Below the pieces are notes generated by a model that made no database searches, was not told where the DNA came from, and worked only from the letters and a program-made list of their open reading frames with translations. From positions 1 to 15,309 of the forward strand of contig JAFTMF010000129.1 of NCBI GenBank assembly GCA_017452565.1: 15,309 bases of DNA. Direction: 5' to 3'. The first letter of the stretch is position 1. The number at the start of each line of letters is the position of its first letter. Shown in pieces: positions 13,284 through 15,309 of this stretch. The position numbers and the translations under genes are program-made. Source of the DNA: Clostridia bacterium. GTDB taxonomy: Bacteria; Bacillota; Clostridia; Oscillospirales; CAG-272.

Positions 13284-14674
13284 TTCGTGAATACAGAACT
13301 ATCGATGAAGTAGCAGGTCCTCTGATGCTGGTCAAGCAAGTAGAGGGTGTCAAATATGATGAGCTGGGCGAAATCGAGCTGCCAAACGGTGAAATCCGCC
13401 GTTGTAAGGTGCTGGAAGTCAACGGCTCCAACGTGCTGGTACAGCTGTTTGACAGCGCCGCAGGTCTGAATCTTGCAAACAGCAAGGTCCGCTTCCTTGG
13501 CCACGGTGTGCAGCTGCCCGTTTCCCGTGATATGTTGGGTCGAGTGTTCAGCGGTATGGGTGAGCCCATCGACGGCGGTCCCCGCATCATCCCCGACAAA
13601 ACTCTGGACATCAACGGCAGCCCCATCAATCCTGCCGCCCGTCTTTATCCCAACGAATTTATCCAGACCGGTGTATCTACCATTGACGGTCTGAATACGC
13701 TGGTCAGAGGTCAGAAGCTGCCCATCTTCTCGGGCTCCGGTCTGCCCCACGCCAATCTGGCGGCGCAGATTGCCCGTCAGGCAAAGGTCAGAGGCAAGGA
13801 CGATCAGTTCGCCGTTGTCTTTGCCGCCATCGGTATCACCTTCGAGGAAGCCGATTTCTTCATCTCCGATTTCAAGAAGACCGGTGCTATTGATCGTACC
13901 GTCCTCTTCATTAACCTTGCCAGCGACCCTGCCATCGAGCGTATTACCACCCCCCGTATGGCGCTGACCGCCGCAGAGCATCTCGCTTACGATTGCAATA
14001 TGCACGTGCTGGTCATCCTCACCGACATCACCAACTACTGCGAAGCTCTCCGTGAGGTATCTGCCGCCCGTAAGGAAGTTCCCGGCAGACGTGGCTATCC
14101 CGGCTATCTCTACACCGACCTTGCTACGATGTACGAGCGTGCAGGCCGTAAGGAAGGCTCCACCGGTTCAATTACGATGATCCCCATCCTCTCTATGCCC
14201 GAGGATGACAAAACCCACCCCATCCCTGACCTCACCGGTTATATCACCGAGGGACAGATCATCCTCTCCCGTGAGCTTCACCGCAAGGGTATGATGCCTC
14301 CCGTGGACGTACTCCCCTCGCTATCCCGTCTGAAGGACAAGGGCATCGGTGCAGGGAAGACCCGTGAGGATCACGCCAATACGATGAACCAGCTCTTCTC
14401 CAGCTATGCCCGCGGTAAGGAAGCCAAGGAGCTGATGGTGGTGCTGGGTGAGGCGGCTCTGACCCCCGTAGACCGTCTGTATGCCAAGTTCGCCGACGAA
14501 TTTGAGCGTCGCTACGTCAATCAGGGCTTCTATGAAAACCGCTCCATCGAGGAAACGCTGGAAATCGGCTGGGAGCTGCTTTCCATCCTCCCCAGAAGCG
14601 AGCTGAAGCGCATCAAGCCTGCGCTGATTGAGAAATACCATCCCGATTATCGGAACAAAGACAAAGCCGATTGA
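13280..14674 (+). CDS. ntpB: V-type ATPase regulatory subunit B
   Basis: The 464-residue non-catalytic subunit alternates with A in the head. In place of a Walker A loop it has the B-type segment SGSGLPHANL (151-160), which lacks the GKT triplet. The segment PGRRGYPGYLYTDLATMYER is highly conserved in the family, and SLSRLKDKGIGAGKTREDH carries R350, the same number as the arginine finger of E. hirae NtpB that completes the catalytic site of A. ATG 13280 overlaps the TGA of ntpA (ATGA), with AGGAGG in the end of ntpA about 8 bases upstream, so A and B are translated together in 1:1 ratio. Stop TGA at 14672-14674, 23 bases before ntpD. Confidence 0.97.
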   Translation: MIREYRTIDEVAGPLMLVKQVEGVKYDELGEIELPNGEIRRCKVLEVNGSNVLVQLFDSAAGLNLANSKVRFLGHGVQLPVSRDMLGRVFSGMGEPIDGGPRIIPDKTLDINGSPINPAARLYPNEFIQTGVSTIDGLNTLVRGQKLPIFSGSGLPHANLAAQIARQAKVRGKDDQFAVVFAAIGITFEEADFFISDFKKTGAIDRTVLFINLASDPAIERITTPRMALTAAEHLAYDCNMHVLVILTDITNYCEALREVSAARKEVPGRRGYPGYLYTDLATMYERAGRKEGSTGSITMIPILSMPEDDKTHPIPDLTGYITEGQIILSRELHRKGMMPPVDVLPSLSRLKDKGIGAGKTREDHANTMNQLFSSYARGKEAKELMVVLGEAALTPVDRLYAKFADEFERRYVNQGFYENRSIEETLEIGWELLSILPRSELKRIKPALIEKYHPDYRNKDKAD

Positions 14675-14697
14675 TCGGCTAAGAAAGGACTGAGCCT

Positions 14698-15309
14698 ATG
14701 GCTGAACTCCGAGTCAATCCTACTCGTATGGAACTGAAGAAGCTCCAGACACGGCTGGCAACGGCACGCCGCGGTCATAAGCTTCTGAAAGATAAACGGG
14801 ATGAGCTGATGAAACGCTTTTTGGAGCTGGTTCGACAGAACAAGGAGCTACGGGAAGCGGTAGAAAAGCGTCTTGCCGCCGTTCACGCCTCCTTCTCGGT
14901 GGCGGCTGCGGTATCCTCGCCAAAAATGCTGGAGGAAGCACTGATGCTCCCCCGACACGAAGGTGCGCTGTCGGTGACCTCCCAAAATGTGATGAGCGTC
15001 AACGTTCCCGTCTTCCATTTCGAGGAAACGGGTGAGAGCGGTGCCAGCTACAATTACGGTTTCGCCTTCACCTCCGGTGAACTGGATGCCGCCGTGGAGG
15101 AGCTGTCCGATCTGCTCCCCGATCTGGTGCGTCTGGCAGAGCTGGAAAAAGGCGCTCAAATGCTGGCGGAGGAGATCGAAAAGACCCGTCGCCGTGTCAA
15201 TGCGCTGGAGTATATTATGATTCATCAGTATCAGGAAACCATCCGCTCTATCAAGATGAAGCTGGAGGAAAACGAGCGCGGCAATACCACCCGTCTGATG
15301 AAGGTCAAG
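14698..15309 (+). CDS. ntpD: V-type ATPase central stalk subunit D (3' end outside window)
   Basis: Reading from ATG 14698 gives an open frame of 204 codons to the last base of the window with no stop. Subunit D is the central rotor shaft that turns inside A3B3. Family features seen: N-terminal coiled-coil helix starting RVNPTRMELKKLQTRLATA with GHKLLKDKRDELM, and C-terminal helix EIEKTRRRVNALEYIMI then TIRSIKMKLEENER and RLMKVK. The usual Ile-Pro after the NALEY segment reads Ile-His here. AAAGGA (14684-14689) lies 8 bases upstream of the start. Family members are usually about 205-215 residues, so only a few codons are missing. Further operon genes may follow beyond the window. Confidence 0.95.
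   Translation, partial: MAELRVNPTRMELKKLQTRLATARRGHKLLKDKRDELMKRFLELVRQNKELREAVEKRLAAVHASFSVAAAVSSPKMLEEALMLPRHEGALSVTSQNVMSVNVPVFHFEETGESGASYNYGFAFTSGELDAAVEELSDLLPDLVRLAELEKGAQMLAEEIEKTRRRVNALEYIMIHQYQETIRSIKMKLEENERGNTTRLMKVK

Noticed and set aside
1..15309. CRISPR arrays, insertion sequences, integrases, tRNA genes
   Set aside because: No spaced direct repeats, transposase-like frames, integrase motifs or tRNA cloverleaf sequences were seen; the only repeats found are the terminator duplication and short AT palindrome.

Overview
The window looks like a chromosome segment from a fermentative Clostridia-type Firmicute. Strong SD sequences (AGGAGG, GGAGG) precede most genes, the promoters are vegetative sigma-70/sigma-A type, and there is a sodium-type V-ATPase operon and an L-lactate dehydrogenase with the fructose-1,6-bisphosphate-site residues. 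The base composition of most genes is moderately GC-rich with heavy use of CCC for proline. I cannot name the genus from this sequence alone.

Layout, left to right. (1) Positions 1 to about 208 are the 3' end of a 23S rRNA gene. No 5S gene follows before a hairpin/T-tract terminator near 281-308. (2) A clean promoter at 317-345 drives an AT-rich orphan gene (373-768). It is followed on the same strand by a GNAT acetyltransferase (799-1458), the ribosome-quality-control factor RqcH (1536-3275) and an overlapping-type junction with a lipoprotein D-Ala-D-Ala dipeptidase of the VanX family (3278 onward). The dipeptidase frame carries an in-frame TAG just before its last catalytic motif. (3) L-lactate dehydrogenase (4176-5129) ends in a strong terminator. 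(4) A curved-looking A-tract region and a consensus promoter precede a Nudix hydrolase (5329-5862), whose stop codon lies inside a perfect hairpin that is duplicated in tandem. (5) An unrecognised 177-residue protein (5963-6496) ends inside the promoter of the V-ATPase operon.

(6) From 6589 to the right edge runs a V-type (A/V-type) ATPase operon in the order G/H-like stalk subunit, I, K, E, C, F, A, B, D, all on the plus strand. This is the order known from Enterococcus hirae ntpFIKECGABD. The A3B3 head (A, B), central stalk (D, F, C), peripheral stalks (E with the G/H-like subunit) and membrane motor (I, K) are all present. D runs off the window a few codons before its expected end. The K subunit keeps every side-chain sodium ligand known from the E. 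hirae rotor ring, which points to Na+ rather than H+ coupling.

Most of the window is ordinary housekeeping DNA. The item most worth a second look is the amber codon in the VanX-like gene. The same reading frame continues for 32 codons after the TAG and restores the missing EWWH catalytic motif, and none of the fourteen complete neighbouring genes uses TAG as its stop. Other points are a Glu in place of Asp in the RqcH DR motif, a hairpin sitting between the SD and start of ntpA, and two unassigned proteins.
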